Below are positions 21,365 to 32,046 of a stretch of DNA of 64,000 nt, piece after piece. Both the position numbers and the translations under genes were made by a program. Under the pieces are notes generated by a model. That model was not told the DNA's origin. It searched no databases and worked only from the letters and a program-made list of their open reading frames with translations. Position 1 is the stretch's first letter; each line of letters begins with the position of its first letter. Source of the stretch: Nannochloropsis salina CCMP1776 (lineage: Eukaryota; Sar; Eustigmatophyceae; Eustigmatales; Monodopsidaceae); NCBI GenBank assembly GCA_004565275.1, contig SDOX01000009.1, positions 294,007-358,006 of the forward strand, written 5' to 3'.

Positions 21365-24229
21365 ATGGATGGGGCACAAAAGGAACCATTTGTGCGGGTG
21401 AAGATATCTTCAGCCGCGCAACAGTCTTCGTCAAACAACCCTGCGCATGCACAAGCCATTCGCTTCAGAGGAGGTCGAGGAGCGGGCCAAGCCAGCCACC
21501 GGCCCCTGATCGACCAGCTGCTGGAGGACGCCAGCCTGCGACACCACGGAGAAATTCTTCGGGGGCTCAAACAATCACTAGAAGAAGAGAAGAAGGAGTA
21601 TTTGAGGCTTCAAGAGGATGTTTTCACGAGCTTCGCAGAACATGAAGTCATGGAAGCATCCTTCGATCGACAATTCGAGGCCAAGCAAAGCTTTTCGGGG
21701 CGAGTGGCGGACGCGGTGGCTGAGGTTGGCGGGAGCTGGCGCTTTGTTGGCTTCTTCGCCGGATTCATGATGTTGTGGGTCGTGATCAACATTCTATCGG
21801 GTCCAAGTGCCTTCGACCCGTATCCCTTTATCCTTTTGAACCTGTGTCTGTCCTGTATGTCGGGTTTCCAAGCGCCCGTGATCATGATGTCCCAAAATCG
21901 TCAAGTCCTTCGAGACCGCGGTCAAAGTGATTACACAGCCAGGGTTAATTTGCGCGCGGAGCTGGTGACAAGGCATATAAATGCGAAGCTTGATGCACTC
22001 ATCACGAGCGCTTGGAAGCGGCTCTTCGAGAGCCAGGCCCTCTCGACCTCACTGCTGGAGCGTTTGATGGATATGGAGCAACAACAGCTGGATTTGCGCA
22101 AAGCCGCTCACTTTTCGCACGCCGGGGGCCGGAGTAAAGGAAAGATAGAGGATCCCACGGAAGAGGATATTCCCTCTCCATTGCAGCGACGCCCCTCGCA
22201 AGAGGTGGTCGAGGCACTTCTCCAGCCGGGTGCACTCTTGGAGGTCTACAATCAGGGTGAGGGGTCGGAGGGCTTCGAGCGCGGGTCCGTTATGGAGAAT
22301 GGTAAGGATGAAGGCCAAGAGGAAGGTCTGGTCACTAAAATAGCTGTGCAGCAAGGCCAGGTGCCTGACACCGGTGCCAGCGCCTCCCCAGTATCACCTT
22401 CAAGCCTGTACAAGACGCCCTTGGTAGCCCTGAGCCTCGCCCCGCCTGCGGCCCCGGCCCTGCTGGCGCTCGAACTTCCTTGGTTACTGGAGACAGAAGA
22501 GGACGAACACACGCTCTACCTGATGCGGACCATGCTCAGGGCCAAACGGGCGCAGGGGCCGGAGCAGCAACGGGACTGGGACGAGTGCATGGTTTTCGAG
22601 CATCGCTCGTCCAAATTGGGCGACAATTTCATGGGTATCGTCTCGCATGTCCGCCTTGAATCCCGCGACCCTTCTCTGGCCAGCAAAGGTGTTATCTGCC
22701 GCGCTGAGCCTGCCGATTTGCAGCCGGGTCGCAGAGTGTCGGACCGGTTCGTGACAGCCGCTGTGGAGATCGCCTCCTTGGTGGACACGGGTGGAGGCGC
22801 CGAGGCGTGGTTTCCCTTTGACCTTTGCTATGACCTACATTTCACAGACGGAGCAGTGCTCGATTCCATTTTGGCTGGTGACGCGATTTTGACCCTGCGA
22901 AATGCTCTGGATCTGCCCTGTATGACCGCGGAGGGTGAGATCATTTCCATGGTCCTCCACCCACGAGGCTGCCCCTGCTCGCTTCTTGAGGCTGAGGCTG
23001 ACGTCCAAGATGGAATGCAGCAACAACAGACGTCCGGCAGGAACACTCGAGTCGCCGTGGCGGGTGAACCAGATGGAGGCATCAGTGGGAGGGAAAGGCG
23101 GGCTGAGACCTTGCTCAAGCTTCGGAGCGCCTGTCCGCAGGCTGTGTTGGTCAGTCAGGGCGAAGTTCCCCCCCGGTTTAAACCGAGCCTGAGTAAAGAC
23201 CGAGAAGACCGAATTTCGCAATTTTGGAAGCGCCCATTGGGCCGCGTAACCATCAGCTACAATCCCGCGCCCATATTCGCCTGTGTCACCCTTCGCGCCG
23301 GTCAAATGTCGGTCCCGCGCTCCGTAGAGTTTTTAACGCACCGCATTGACAATTCGCCGGCCACTGCCACAGCCGCACTAGAATCTTCCGCCGCACCGAC
23401 TGCCGCGCTCTCTGCGGCCGGTCCTGGCTCCGGGATGTCGACAAATATTGTGCCCAAGCTGGGGGCTTCAACGTCGATTGCTGGAATTGCTGCCTCGGAC
23501 GCAGACAGTGGAAATGGCAAGTCTATAAAACACCCGTTGAGGAGGGCGAATAGTGGGGGAGCTCGTACCATGGCGGCTTTCTTCGGGCTTCCGCCCGGAG
23601 GATCTACTGGTACTAACCTAAGCCGAACGTCGCTCCCGTTGGACTCTTCCGGCAAGGCTCTGCCGCCTCCACCACATCCGACCATGACAACATCTCAATC
23701 CATATCAGGGGACCGGCTCACTCTCACACACCAATCGAGCGGACATTTGTCTTTACAAAGGATTTTGTCCCACAGCCGGGCCTCTCTACCGGAACGTTGG
23801 CAAAGCGGAATGAAGCAAGAGGCCTCGGGGCTTAGCGAGTCCAGCAACGTAAGCCACACGCCGAAGCAACTGTATTGCATAGTCAATCCATCTGCTGAGT
23901 TGCTGTGTAACGCGTTAGCCTGGGGCTTCGCCCAAGAAGAGGAAGAAAGCTTGGGAGGAAGTGAGGTCCGAGGACATCTGCATCATGAAGGCAGAACGGT
24001 TGCTGGCAGGATAAGCAAGAACAAGAAGGAGATTCCTCTACGTCTCGATCCTCTTTGGGAAGGACCCTTACCGCATAACCAATGGGTGCAATTACCTTTG
24101 CGGGAGCAAGGAAACAGATACGAAATCGATCTGCTAGTCCCCGTCGTGGGACCTGCGGCAGTTTTTTTCTTTTCGCCCCAGGGGCGTCTGCGGCTGCGTG
24201 GATTCCTGCGGGATAATGGCGGCGCCTGA
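21365..24229 (+). CDS. Large DUF1003 membrane protein, 954 aa
   Basis: Single exon. The N-terminal ~100 residues include a helical acidic stretch (LEEEKKEYLRLQEDV). A DUF1003 domain follows at about 105-215: GGSWRFVGFFAGFMMLW, then AFDPYPFILLNLCLSCMSGFQAPVIMMSQNRQ, with two transmembrane helices (about 125-145 and 153-175) and the polar RVNLRAEL helix. DUF1003 is widespread in bacteria as a ~150-200-aa protein of unknown function. Here it sits on a ~740-residue extension that I do not recognise. That extension has Ser/Ala/Gly-rich linkers (near 640-800), a segment with beta-like pattern containing FDLCYDLHFTDG (about 480-560), and a hydrophobic end (IDLLVPVVGPAAVFFF). The ATG at 21365 is first in frame after an upstream stop. 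Confidence 0.8.
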   Translation: MDGAQKEPFVRVKISSAAQQSSSNNPAHAQAIRFRGGRGAGQASHRPLIDQLLEDASLRHHGEILRGLKQSLEEEKKEYLRLQEDVFTSFAEHEVMEASFDRQFEAKQSFSGRVADAVAEVGGSWRFVGFFAGFMMLWVVINILSGPSAFDPYPFILLNLCLSCMSGFQAPVIMMSQNRQVLRDRGQSDYTARVNLRAELVTRHINAKLDALITSAWKRLFESQALSTSLLERLMDMEQQQLDLRKAAHFSHAGGRSKGKIEDPTEEDIPSPLQRRPSQEVVEALLQPGALLEVYNQGEGSEGFERGSVMENGKDEGQEEGLVTKIAVQQGQVPDTGASASPVSPSSLYKTPLVALSLAPPAAPALLALELPWLLETEEDEHTLYLMRTMLRAKRAQGPEQQRDWDECMVFEHRSSKLGDNFMGIVSHVRLESRDPSLASKGVICRAEPADLQPGRRVSDRFVTAAVEIASLVDTGGGAEAWFPFDLCYDLHFTDGAVLDSILAGDAILTLRNALDLPCMTAEGEIISMVLHPRGCPCSLLEAEADVQDGMQQQQTSGRNTRVAVAGEPDGGISGRERRAETLLKLRSACPQAVLVSQGEVPPRFKPSLSKDREDRISQFWKRPLGRVTISYNPAPIFACVTLRAGQMSVPRSVEFLTHRIDNSPATATAALESSAAPTAALSAAGPGSGMSTNIVPKLGASTSIAGIAASDADSGNGKSIKHPLRRANSGGARTMAAFFGLPPGGSTGTNLSRTSLPLDSSGKALPPPPHPTMTTSQSISGDRLTLTHQSSGHLSLQRILSHSRASLPERWQSGMKQEASGLSESSNVSHTPKQLYCIVNPSAELLCNALAWGFAQEEEESLGGSEVRGHLHHEGRTVAGRISKNKKEIPLRLDPLWEGPLPHNQWVQLPLREQGNRYEIDLLVPVVGPAAVFFFSPQGRLRLRGFLRDNGGA

Positions 24230-24472
24230 ATTAACAACGCTCCGAGCAAGGCTGGGTGTACCTTAGACGGTGTCTATGAAATAAGATTAATTTTAGATAG
24301 CATGAATAGATGATGATACAATAAAGCATTATCCGTGGAACTTGATGAGGTACGATGAAAACAATGACACCCCTTTCGTGAGGAAGAACTTGAGCGATCA
24401 AAGTGCATGTCAAATAAAAGGAGAGTTTTGATATTTTCCTTCTTCTTTTAGTTTTGCTTTATTAGTGTGAAG

Positions 24473-25824
24473 CTACACAATACCCCAGTAGTTTTCTATT
24501 GCACCTAGCAAGCGATTGATCGCCGTGGCGCCACTCAGCTGTTCAGTAATACGGGCGTGGATAGTAAGAAAAGCAAAGTATTTTAAATGAAAGAGAGTGT
24601 AATACACGGCACGGGACTATTTGGCTGGTCGCAATTCACCACATCGGAGCGTTCGCTATATCATTCACGAATCTGAAGCTTACCGGGAAATCGGATACGG
24701 AGACCATCTCTTCAATCTGTGCGCAGGTCGGGTCATGTGATTTGCATGTACAAAAACGAGTTAGAGCATTGTAAGAGTTTGGTCAACATGAGTGAAGTTC
24801 ATACACTGCTTATCTGAAGCAAGTGAAAGACTGCATCTCTGGAATCAAGCGTGATATCCAGGCCTGCGAAGTCCTCAAGCCTCGTCTGCGTCCGCGATTC
24901 ACAGTGTAAATGCAACACTTGATACGCGGTGCTCCTTTCAGTCAGATAGATAAAGTAGCCGACACCGGCACGCACGTTGTTGCAAGCTATAAAGTCATCA
25001 TGGCCTCCCTCGCTGCACTTACATAGGGATGGTCTTGCACAGTAATGTGTCCTGCAGCCATCGCGCCCAACACAAAGACGACAGGTTTGTCGTCAGGTAA
25101 CGTACAGGCTAAAGCGTTCGGGTTGTACAGCGTGCCCTGCACTGAAAATCCGTAGCACTTGAAGCCCGCGGGCAAGTACCGAGTAACAGGATTTTTTATG
25201 ACTTTGAGGAGTGTGGCCTTCCCGTCAGCCGAGCGCACTTTCAGTTTGTGAAGGAGCTGAACTGTAATAATGAAAAATGTTGTAAGTGATGATATGTATT
25301 CAAATGTGCTTTCTATCACAAGAACATGGATTCGAAAGCCTCGTGAACGAGCGTATGCCTGTCTTGTCTTGAACATTCTTGGCATATTAAATTTCTTCCC
25401 CGTTTTGATACTCGGCGTCCCCTTTTCCACACATGCATCCCAACAAGGGATCGACGGGGGCGTATATCAAGTACGCACCCATAAGTCCGGCAAATCGCTT
25501 GTAGGTCCTTGGAATGCGGCATTTTGCGTTGACCTCGATGAGGACATTCGAGGACGAGCGTATATACACCTTGAGCTTTCCCACTTTATTCAAAGGACTG
25601 TCCAACAAAGCCAATAACTCCTGATGTAGGATATCTGGTCTATAATCTGCTGGATTTTTCCCACTTTTCTTCATCATTGCCTGATGATCGTCACAATTCA
25701 GAAGACAATACTGCCCGCTCTTCATCTTGACTGTTTCCAGTGACGCCTTGTCAAGTACAACCGTGATCACCTCTTTGTTCCGCAAAGACTCTGTGACATC
25801 ATGGCTGCTCTCGGGTTCGGCCAT
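24473..25824 (-). CDS. EMG1: NEP1/EMG1 rRNA pseudouridine N1-methyltransferase
   Basis: Four exons (complement): 25479-25824, 25023-25261, 24684-24716, 24473-24538; 227 aa, all GT-AG, phases consistent. Diagnostic family blocks occur in order: [60 protein letters not shown] (joined across intron 1), [26 protein letters not shown], then two short C-terminal exons giving [25 protein letters not shown]1 is a SPOUT (knotted) SAM-dependent methyltransferase that makes N1-methyl-pseudouridine in 18S rRNA and is needed for 40S biogenesis in the nucleolus. Exon 3 is only 33 bp. Introns are 105-306 bp. The length (227 aa) fits the usual 230-250. Confidence 0.95.
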
Positions 25825-26502
25825 AACGTGTTGCCTTTGAATTCAATGATATGATTATTTTGTGTCGGAGCAGCCTGCGACAGGAGAAAGGTCTGGTAGC
25901 AGTAAATACGGCATGGCCATCAGATACTTTTCGGGCTTCAGCATTAGCTAGAAGAGCAAACCCACTTCGCATTGCTACCTCCATTACCTTACACAGCTCT
26001 ATGACTACCCTTCTTTCAACCCTTAGCATCTTACGTGGCCACTCATTATCAAAACGGCAAGGCTGCCCCGACCCCCTCACTCCTCCGGAGCTAAGCCCCT
26101 GCCACGAAGAACGTTAACCTCCCCAGCCTCTCGGAAGACGCCAAGCCCGTGCATTATTGCAACATGCACGCATCTTGGGCCTCGCTCGAGGGCCCAGGTC
26201 GAATGAGGGATTTATTTTGTACATTCCGAGTCTTCGATTAGCGATTTATTCTCCCCTGTGAAGCAAATATTTTCCCAGTGTACATGGATGAAGACAGATC
26301 CAGCGTTGTTGGTTTTCAGCGTTCTAGTAAAATAATTTCAACATTTCACGGACAAATGCACAAACAAGGGACCACAGCAAGGCTGTCCCGTGGGATTCCT
26401 ACATTTGTCGCTGTATGAATTTTCTCGTTTTACTCGTATGTACATATGGTATGTACCTCAGTATTCTCGCTCACACTGTTTTAAAGGAAATGTGCTATGC
26501 GC
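25825..26502. other. Intergenic
   Basis: About 680 bp between the NEP1 start and the 3' end of the receptor kinase gene, both on the minus strand. It should hold the NEP1 promoter. Nothing else is supportable. Confidence 0.5.
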
Positions 26503-29500
26503 CTATAGGGTGCACAAAATATCACATGCATTACTCCCGTCCCCTTCAGAAATATTTTCCCCTATGGTCTGCTCCAAGGGCTGTTGAACGCGTCTGTCCC
26601 TTCGCGATTGGTCGACGACATCTAATATTTCTCTGCTATGAAGTCCAGAAAACGATGGATAGGAGTTGTCAGGTGACGGCACGGCTTTGAAAGGACCGGG
26701 TAAAGAAAACCTCTGAGAGTGCGCGATCACCGATGTAAAAGTCGCGCCCTGGTAGCTCTTCAAAAGGTGCCGAAGCTGAATTACCAAGGCTTCAAACTTC
26801 GGGCGGGCCGCCGCCTCCTGCTGCCAGCATTCTTGCATTAGATTCGCAAGCTCCACAGGCATGTCGCTATCGATGCGAGGCCGAAGCCCGGCCACGACAC
26901 GGGAAAGAAGCTGGACAGGCGTCACATTTAAATACCAGTAAGGGTCGCGACAGGACCAAAGAGACCATAGAAGAACACCAAAAGAGTACACATCCACGGA
27001 CTCCGACATGTCCGAGCAGCCGTGCGCCATCTCTGGGCACATGAAAGCCGGTGTCCCCACCTGCACCGTCATCTGTGTGTTGTCTTTGCTCAACAGCTTG
27101 GAAAGCCCAAAATCACATATCTTGACGTCTCCCCGCTCATCTATTAAGATATTTTCAGGCTTGAGGTCCCGATGCACCACATGTCGCGCATGGAGGTATG
27201 CCATCCCGTTGGCCACCTGAAAGGCCACCCTATACAGGTGTTCGGGTAGCAAACGCTTGCCCTGAGCGTAACACTGCTGCAAAAGCCGCTGCAACGTGTT
27301 TTCGCAATATTCAGTGACGATGTAGAAATCCCCAGCGTGGTAGCACACTCCAAAAAAGCGCACAACGTGTGGATGATGCAATTTTGACAGAAGCTCCGCC
27401 TCCTGCTGGAAAAAAAGTCCAAACAAAGCCGGGTCGCACCGACCTTGCAGCTTCTTGATGGCCACCAGCTCGTCAAAGAAAAGGCCTCGATAGACAAGTG
27501 AGGAGTTACCCGCCCCAATGCGCGTCCCTACTTCCAATTTGTCGAAAGCGATCAGCCAGTCTGTGGCGTCCGACCCCAAGGTGGAGAGCGCGTCCTCCAT
27601 CCCGCGCAATTCGGGACACTGCTCCAAGAGTTTCTTGCGGAGTCCCGGATCCAAGCCATGGCGATGACGGCCATGAGACTTTCGCGGCCCGTCGCTTCGG
27701 CCTTTCGAGCCACCACCTGCTTTCCTTAGGAACCTCGAGCGGGTTTTAAGGCCAGCGTGAGAATCTTCGCTATCGCTATCTGCTTGCCACCGTCGGTGAG
27801 CCCGTAGTCCCAATCCTAGCAACCCTAACACCAGGGCAGCGCCCAAAACGACAGAAAGCACTACCACCCAGCTCATGCTTCCTCCCAATCTGCTGCAATC
27901 CTCCCCGTGATAGCCAGTCGTGCAGAAACACTGGCCACCAGGGCACTGCCAGGGCGGATCACCGTGCCCGCTGCAGGGACTTTCTGGTCCCCCTGGACAG
28001 CTAAGGCAAGAACCCTCGCCTAAATGCAAGTAAAATCCAAAGGCGCAGTCCTGACAAAGGGATTGCGGTGCGTAACCACTGTCGCAGGTACAGTTCCCCG
28101 AGCCCCCGACTCCGTCGTCGCATCGGCCGTGTTCGCCACAGTTTGGACACCGACCTTCACAGTTTTCGCCATAGAAACCCAGAGCGCACCTCCCGCATTG
28201 CGTGGCGTCATCCCATCCCTCATCACAACGACAGACCGGTTCAAGTTCCATGCGGACAAGCTTCCTTTGACTCTGTGTTATTTTCTCGGCACCCTCTAGC
28301 CGCGGAAACGGCCTTCCTTCCAGCACGCAACTCCCGCGACCCGCGCAAAGGTCGGGGCAAGGAATATTGCAGGCCTCTCCAGTGTAGCCTCGCTGACACA
28401 GGGTGCAGTACTCGCCATCCCATACACCCTCGCACACGCAGACCCGCAACCTTTCGTCACTGCCGTTGCCATGAAGCACCTGGCACGATCCATGGTCTGC
28501 ACATGTCAGGTTCCCCACCTTCGGGCAGAGACTGCATGTCCCTGAACCGGCAAAATCTGGGTAAAACCCGCTCGTACAACTCCCACAGTCTCTCCCTTCA
28601 TAGCCGATCTCGCACATACAAACGCCGCTTCCATGAGTAGTGCCACTGCCGTCGCAAACGCCGTGGCCGGAGCACCAGACGCTCTCCCCCAAACCGGTGT
28701 CGTTCCGGCCCAGGCAAGGCGCACAGGTCGGGCCCCAGTAGCCCGGCAGGCACGTCGAGCAGCTGCCGTTCCCTGTCCAGCCCCGGTCGCACTCGCAGCG
28801 CCCCTCCACGCACACCCCGTGGCCCAGACAGCTGTCCGAGCACATGCGCGTGGCGTTCTGCGCGACCCAACCCATCTTGACACCGCTTTTCCACAGGTTT
28901 GTCTGATAGACACGCGCCACCCTCACGGCGAAAGAGGCTTTGCTTATATTGTACAGAGTCGGCACATACGTGTCCCACACTTTGGGCGCCGCCCGGATTT
29001 TTGTCGTGGCTTCCAATGAAAAAAAGCCGGTGGCATAGCTTAGAAGCTTTAAAAGTCTATCTTTTCCCCGCACCGCCAGCAGAGCGTCTTGCTGGACTCC
29101 CTCAGGCCTAAATCGACCCCTCTTCCCCCCCCACGTAGGAACGTTCTCGTCCCCCCTTACATGGTTAGCACCGGCATCACCAGTCAACACACTCTCTCCG
29201 TCCAAATCGTTGAGGATGCTGGCCAGGATGATGGGCTCCGACTTGAATGCGTGCGAGAGGCCCACGGTCGCCTCGGGCTCGGGGATCACGGTCCAGGCGC
29301 TCTCCCAGTTCACCTCACCCTCTGGACGGCCCTCCTTGTCGCCCCTACCACGACTAACACTCCAGGCCCGCCAGTCCACGTGGACAAGGTCCGTCCAGCT
29401 CCTGGCTTCGCCCAAATTGAAGACATTGAGTACGGCAAAGGTCTGAGTCACCTTCGAGAACGTCAAGGCGAAGGGCAACGGATTCTTGACTGCTCTGGTG

Positions 29501-30219
29501 TCGGTGGCGACAGCTGTGCGACTACTTTCGCCAATTCCACGCACGGTAGCCACAAGAACGGGCGGCTCCAAAAAAGCTTCCGGGAACTCGATCACGACGT
29601 CCCCGGCGAAATCCTCCGCGGGTTCAGGCGGGACAGGGACTTGACCACCCTGGGTACCCAACCCACTTGCTGCGGGTGGGAAGCCAGCGGGGTCCCAAGC
29701 TACCCATGACACGAGGACCATAGCGTCTCGCCAAGGCAACACGCGACCTCCATCAATGGCCTGAACGAAAAGCCGAAAACCCACAGACCCCACGTCGAAG
29801 GTGCTGGCTGCCAAAACAAGGAAATCTCTGTCTTCTTCCACAATTTCTGCTTCCTCACGGTCGCTCATGCTCTCATCCTGATTCAATACGTGGAAACGAG
29901 GTGTCACTACCACTAGGGGCGAAATATCACTAGGAAATGGCCGCGGGAAGGTGACTTGGACCACAGCGCTTTGGTCGCCCGACGTAATGAAATTCGCTTC
30001 CGGCGCAGGCACCAGTAATGTGCCTAATTGCTCGAACGGTTGCCTACCATGCAGGCTTATATTCTGTGTGGCGTTCACGAGTATGGTCGCTGTGCTGACT
30101 GGGAGACCATGCGTCCGCGAAGTCGCTATTATCAAGGCCATACCTAGCAAAGAGATGGCCAGAACGGCGGAAGTGCGACCGGGATGGATGACGAAGCGGT
30201 AGGAACGCGCACTCGCCAT
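26503..30219 (-). CDS. Receptor-like TKL protein kinase with H-lectin-like and EGF-like ectodomain
   Basis: A 1238-aa single-exon type I-like receptor. An N-terminal hydrophobic segment (about 15-35) is followed by three related beta-rich units (about 70-190, 205-305, 315-450), each with a V-x-F-P or similar strand and ending in a Trp-rich strand such as VLVSWVAW, VHVDWRAW or VKMGWVAQ; this is the H-type lectin pattern. About eight EGF/laminin-type Cys-rich repeats occupy 455-780 (for example GHGVCVEGRCECDRGWTG). A transmembrane helix (about 782-805) and a basic juxtamembrane segment lead into a TKL-type kinase (about 890-1165) with GAGNSSLVYRG, VAIKKL, HRDLKPENILI, DFGLS and GTPAFMCPE, all intact and so probably active. 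Many Asn-x-Ser/Thr sequons lie in the ectodomain. The ligand is unknown. The first ATG (30219) is used. Confidence 0.88.
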   Translation of the reverse strand: MASARSYRFVIHPGRTSAVLAISLLGMALIIATSRTHGLPVSTATILVNATQNISLHGRQPFEQLGTLLVPAPEANFITSGDQSAVVQVTFPRPFPSDISPLVVVTPRFHVLNQDESMSDREEAEIVEEDRDFLVLAASTFDVGSVGFRLFVQAIDGGRVLPWRDAMVLVSWVAWDPAGFPPAASGLGTQGGQVPVPPEPAEDFAGDVVIEFPEAFLEPPVLVATVRGIGESSRTAVATDTRAVKNPLPFALTFSKVTQTFAVLNVFNLGEARSWTDLVHVDWRAWSVSRGRGDKEGRPEGEVNWESAWTVIPEPEATVGLSHAFKSEPIILASILNDLDGESVLTGDAGANHVRGDENVPTWGGKRGRFRPEGVQQDALLAVRGKDRLLKLLSYATGFFSLEATTKIRAAPKVWDTYVPTLYNISKASFAVRVARVYQTNLWKSGVKMGWVAQNATRMCSDSCLGHGVCVEGRCECDRGWTGNGSCSTCLPGYWGPTCAPCLGRNDTGLGESVWCSGHGVCDGSGTTHGSGVCMCEIGYEGRDCGSCTSGFYPDFAGSGTCSLCPKVGNLTCADHGSCQVLHGNGSDERLRVCVCEGVWDGEYCTLCQRGYTGEACNIPCPDLCAGRGSCVLEGRPFPRLEGAEKITQSQRKLVRMELEPVCRCDEGWDDATQCGRCALGFYGENCEGRCPNCGEHGRCDDGVGGSGNCTCDSGYAPQSLCQDCAFGFYLHLGEGSCLSCPGGPESPCSGHGDPPWQCPGGQCFCTTGYHGEDCSRLGGSMSWVVVLSVVLGAALVLGLLGLGLRAHRRWQADSDSEDSHAGLKTRSRFLRKAGGGSKGRSDGPRKSHGRHRHGLDPGLRKKLLEQCPELRGMEDALSTLGSDATDWLIAFDKLEVGTRIGAGNSSLVYRGLFFDELVAIKKLQGRCDPALFGLFFQQEAELLSKLHHPHVVRFFGVCYHAGDFYIVTEYCENTLQRLLQQCYAQGKRLLPEHLYRVAFQVANGMAYLHARHVVHRDLKPENILIDERGDVKICDFGLSKLLSKDNTQMTVQVGTPAFMCPEMAHGCSDMSESVDVYSFGVLLWSLWSCRDPYWYLNVTPVQLLSRVVAGLRPRIDSDMPVELANLMQECWQQEAAARPKFEALVIQLRHLLKSYQGATFTSVIAHSQRFSLPGPFKAVPSPDNSYPSFSGLHSREILDVVDQSRRDRRVQQPLEQTIGENISEGDGSNACDILCTL

Positions 30220-31149
30220 CGGCCTGAACGACAAACTTTGCTATAATGTATTCAATATTCACTCCATTGAAATGCAGCGGTTGGACACGCGTGAAGAAAA
30301 GCATGCGAGGTCCATTCTATCGTCGCTCCTAAACTTGACGATGCACACGGGGCTGCCAGTACCGACTAGTTGAAGTTAGAAAACGCGACAAAGGGCAGGA
30401 ACCCGTGAGTGAAATTGAAGTTCGTCAGACACGCATGCTCTTCCTGTGGGTACGGTACGGTTTGAAGCGGAAAATCGGGTCAATGTCTGTCTCACTTTCC
30501 GCCTCTTGCCCGTTTCGAGGGGGAGGCGAGGGAGTGGTGTTTGTCGTTCCGGGGGCGACTGCCGGGGCAGGACTAGCGAGGCTGCAGGATGGGACTGTTC
30601 CCTGGCGACTGAAAGGGGATGCCTCGTATGGCCTGCGCAAGTGTATGAAATATGTATAGGTCCTTCTCGCTAATATTTTTGGCATTTCTGGCGTACTGGG
30701 CTGCTTTTTAGCGCGCGAGGGGTCGGCATTCACTTTCTTCTCGAGAGAGCTATAGCGAGGGCTCTCACGCAACTCTCCATAAGATCGACGGATTTAGAGG
30801 GGGTTAGGAAGGGTCAAAAAAAGGGCATGCTCAAAAAGGGAATAGAGTATTGTTAAATCGTATACTTATTTTTCAACTTCAAAGCCGACTGTCTTTTACG
30901 GTTAAATTTCTTCCCTCGGCATACCCGCCTAGAGCTCGTCGGCTTGCGCATTCAAGCGCCTTTACATCCAATCTTTCACTTTAAAAATCGGACCAACTTT
31001 ATTTCAGGTCGGCAATTAAATCATGCCGGGCACATAACTTCTTCTCACGCCAGACAATACAGAGGTACTTGGTTACCTCTTGTTGCAGTTGAAAAATTCT
31101 TCAGCGGCTTGATATTTGTGAGGCCAAACGCGTCTTCTTATTCCTGGGC
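30220..31149. other. Intergenic
   Basis: About 930 bp between the receptor kinase start and the TMEM106-like 3' end. Overlapping open frames at 30405-30772 on both strands have no recognisable pattern. A/T-rich at 30800-31020. Confidence 0.5.
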
Positions 31150-32046
31150 CTACTTTCCGCCCTTTTCTGGTAAGACCAAGCTATCGTTCGATTCCTCTGG
31201 CGCTTCAGCGCGCATTGTCGCGCTTGGGGCATCCAAAGAAGATGGCGGAGGAGTAGGACACATGAAAAAGGCACCGTAGGGCGAGTACACGCTACGGACG
31301 CCAAAGTCTCGGTACTTCGAAGTTGCTTCAACAGTTGCATTGGATAGGAACATGAGGATAGAAGGGTGCGATGTGCAGTAGTCTTTAATCCTCAACGCGC
31401 TTCCCTTTGCTGTAGCGATGCCCACTTCAATAATCTTGTGGTGTCGGGCTTTCACTTCGATCGGCCCTGCGTACGAAGCGTCGCCAATGACTCCAACACC
31501 AGTGTCGCTGAGCGTGTAAAGTCCGAAATGCAAATCACTGAAGGTGGTTTTGTAAAAATTGCGGTTGGTGAATCGGAACGAGGCGTTGACGTACAAGGGG
31601 ACGCCAGAGAGACCCACTTCGCCTCCAGAGAGCTCAATGGACGGAGAGCGCGGAATTAAAAAGGTGAGGAGAAGGATGACAACGAGAAGGATTGTGCCGC
31701 AGACAGAGAAGGCAGCCTGCTTCTTTTGTTTGCGTCTCTGCTCATCAATGTCAATGGCTACGTGGGACGCATCTGGCGCTGTGGGCTGAAGCAGAGGTTG
31801 CTGTAGCTCCTGTTTAGGCACTGTGGATGCGGTAGCATCACCGGGATACGCCTATACTTATGTGAGAGATCGCGCGCGAGTTTCAGTGTCCTGCTTCCCA
31901 CCATGATTTCCTCGTTATATCTCGAGAACAAAACTGCGCACAAAAGCATAATTACGATCAAAAATCAAATAAGATTGTATAACCTTCCTTTTGCCAAGAT
32001 CAAGTGAGGTAGCAACGCTCACCTGACTCTTGTTGCTGGACTGCAT
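31150..32046 (-). CDS. TMEM106/LEA2-like membrane protein
   Basis: Two exons (complement): 32023-32046 (24 bp, MQSSNKSQ) and 31150-31851; 241 aa. A cytosolic N-terminus with a Lys/Arg-rich stop-transfer (EQRRKQKKQ) precedes one transmembrane helix (about 54-74). A lumenal beta-sandwich follows, starting with FLIPRSPSIELSG and containing NASFRFTNRNFYKTTFSDLHFGLY, the LEA2/TMEM106 pattern (hydrophobic strand, then N-x-N-[FY]-Y). Two Cys (IKDYC and FFMCP) could form the conserved disulfide. Animal TMEM106 proteins are lysosomal and influence lysosome size and acidification; the location here is not shown. No ATG exists in frame in the larger exon before the conserved part, which supports the tiny first exon. 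Confidence 0.68.
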
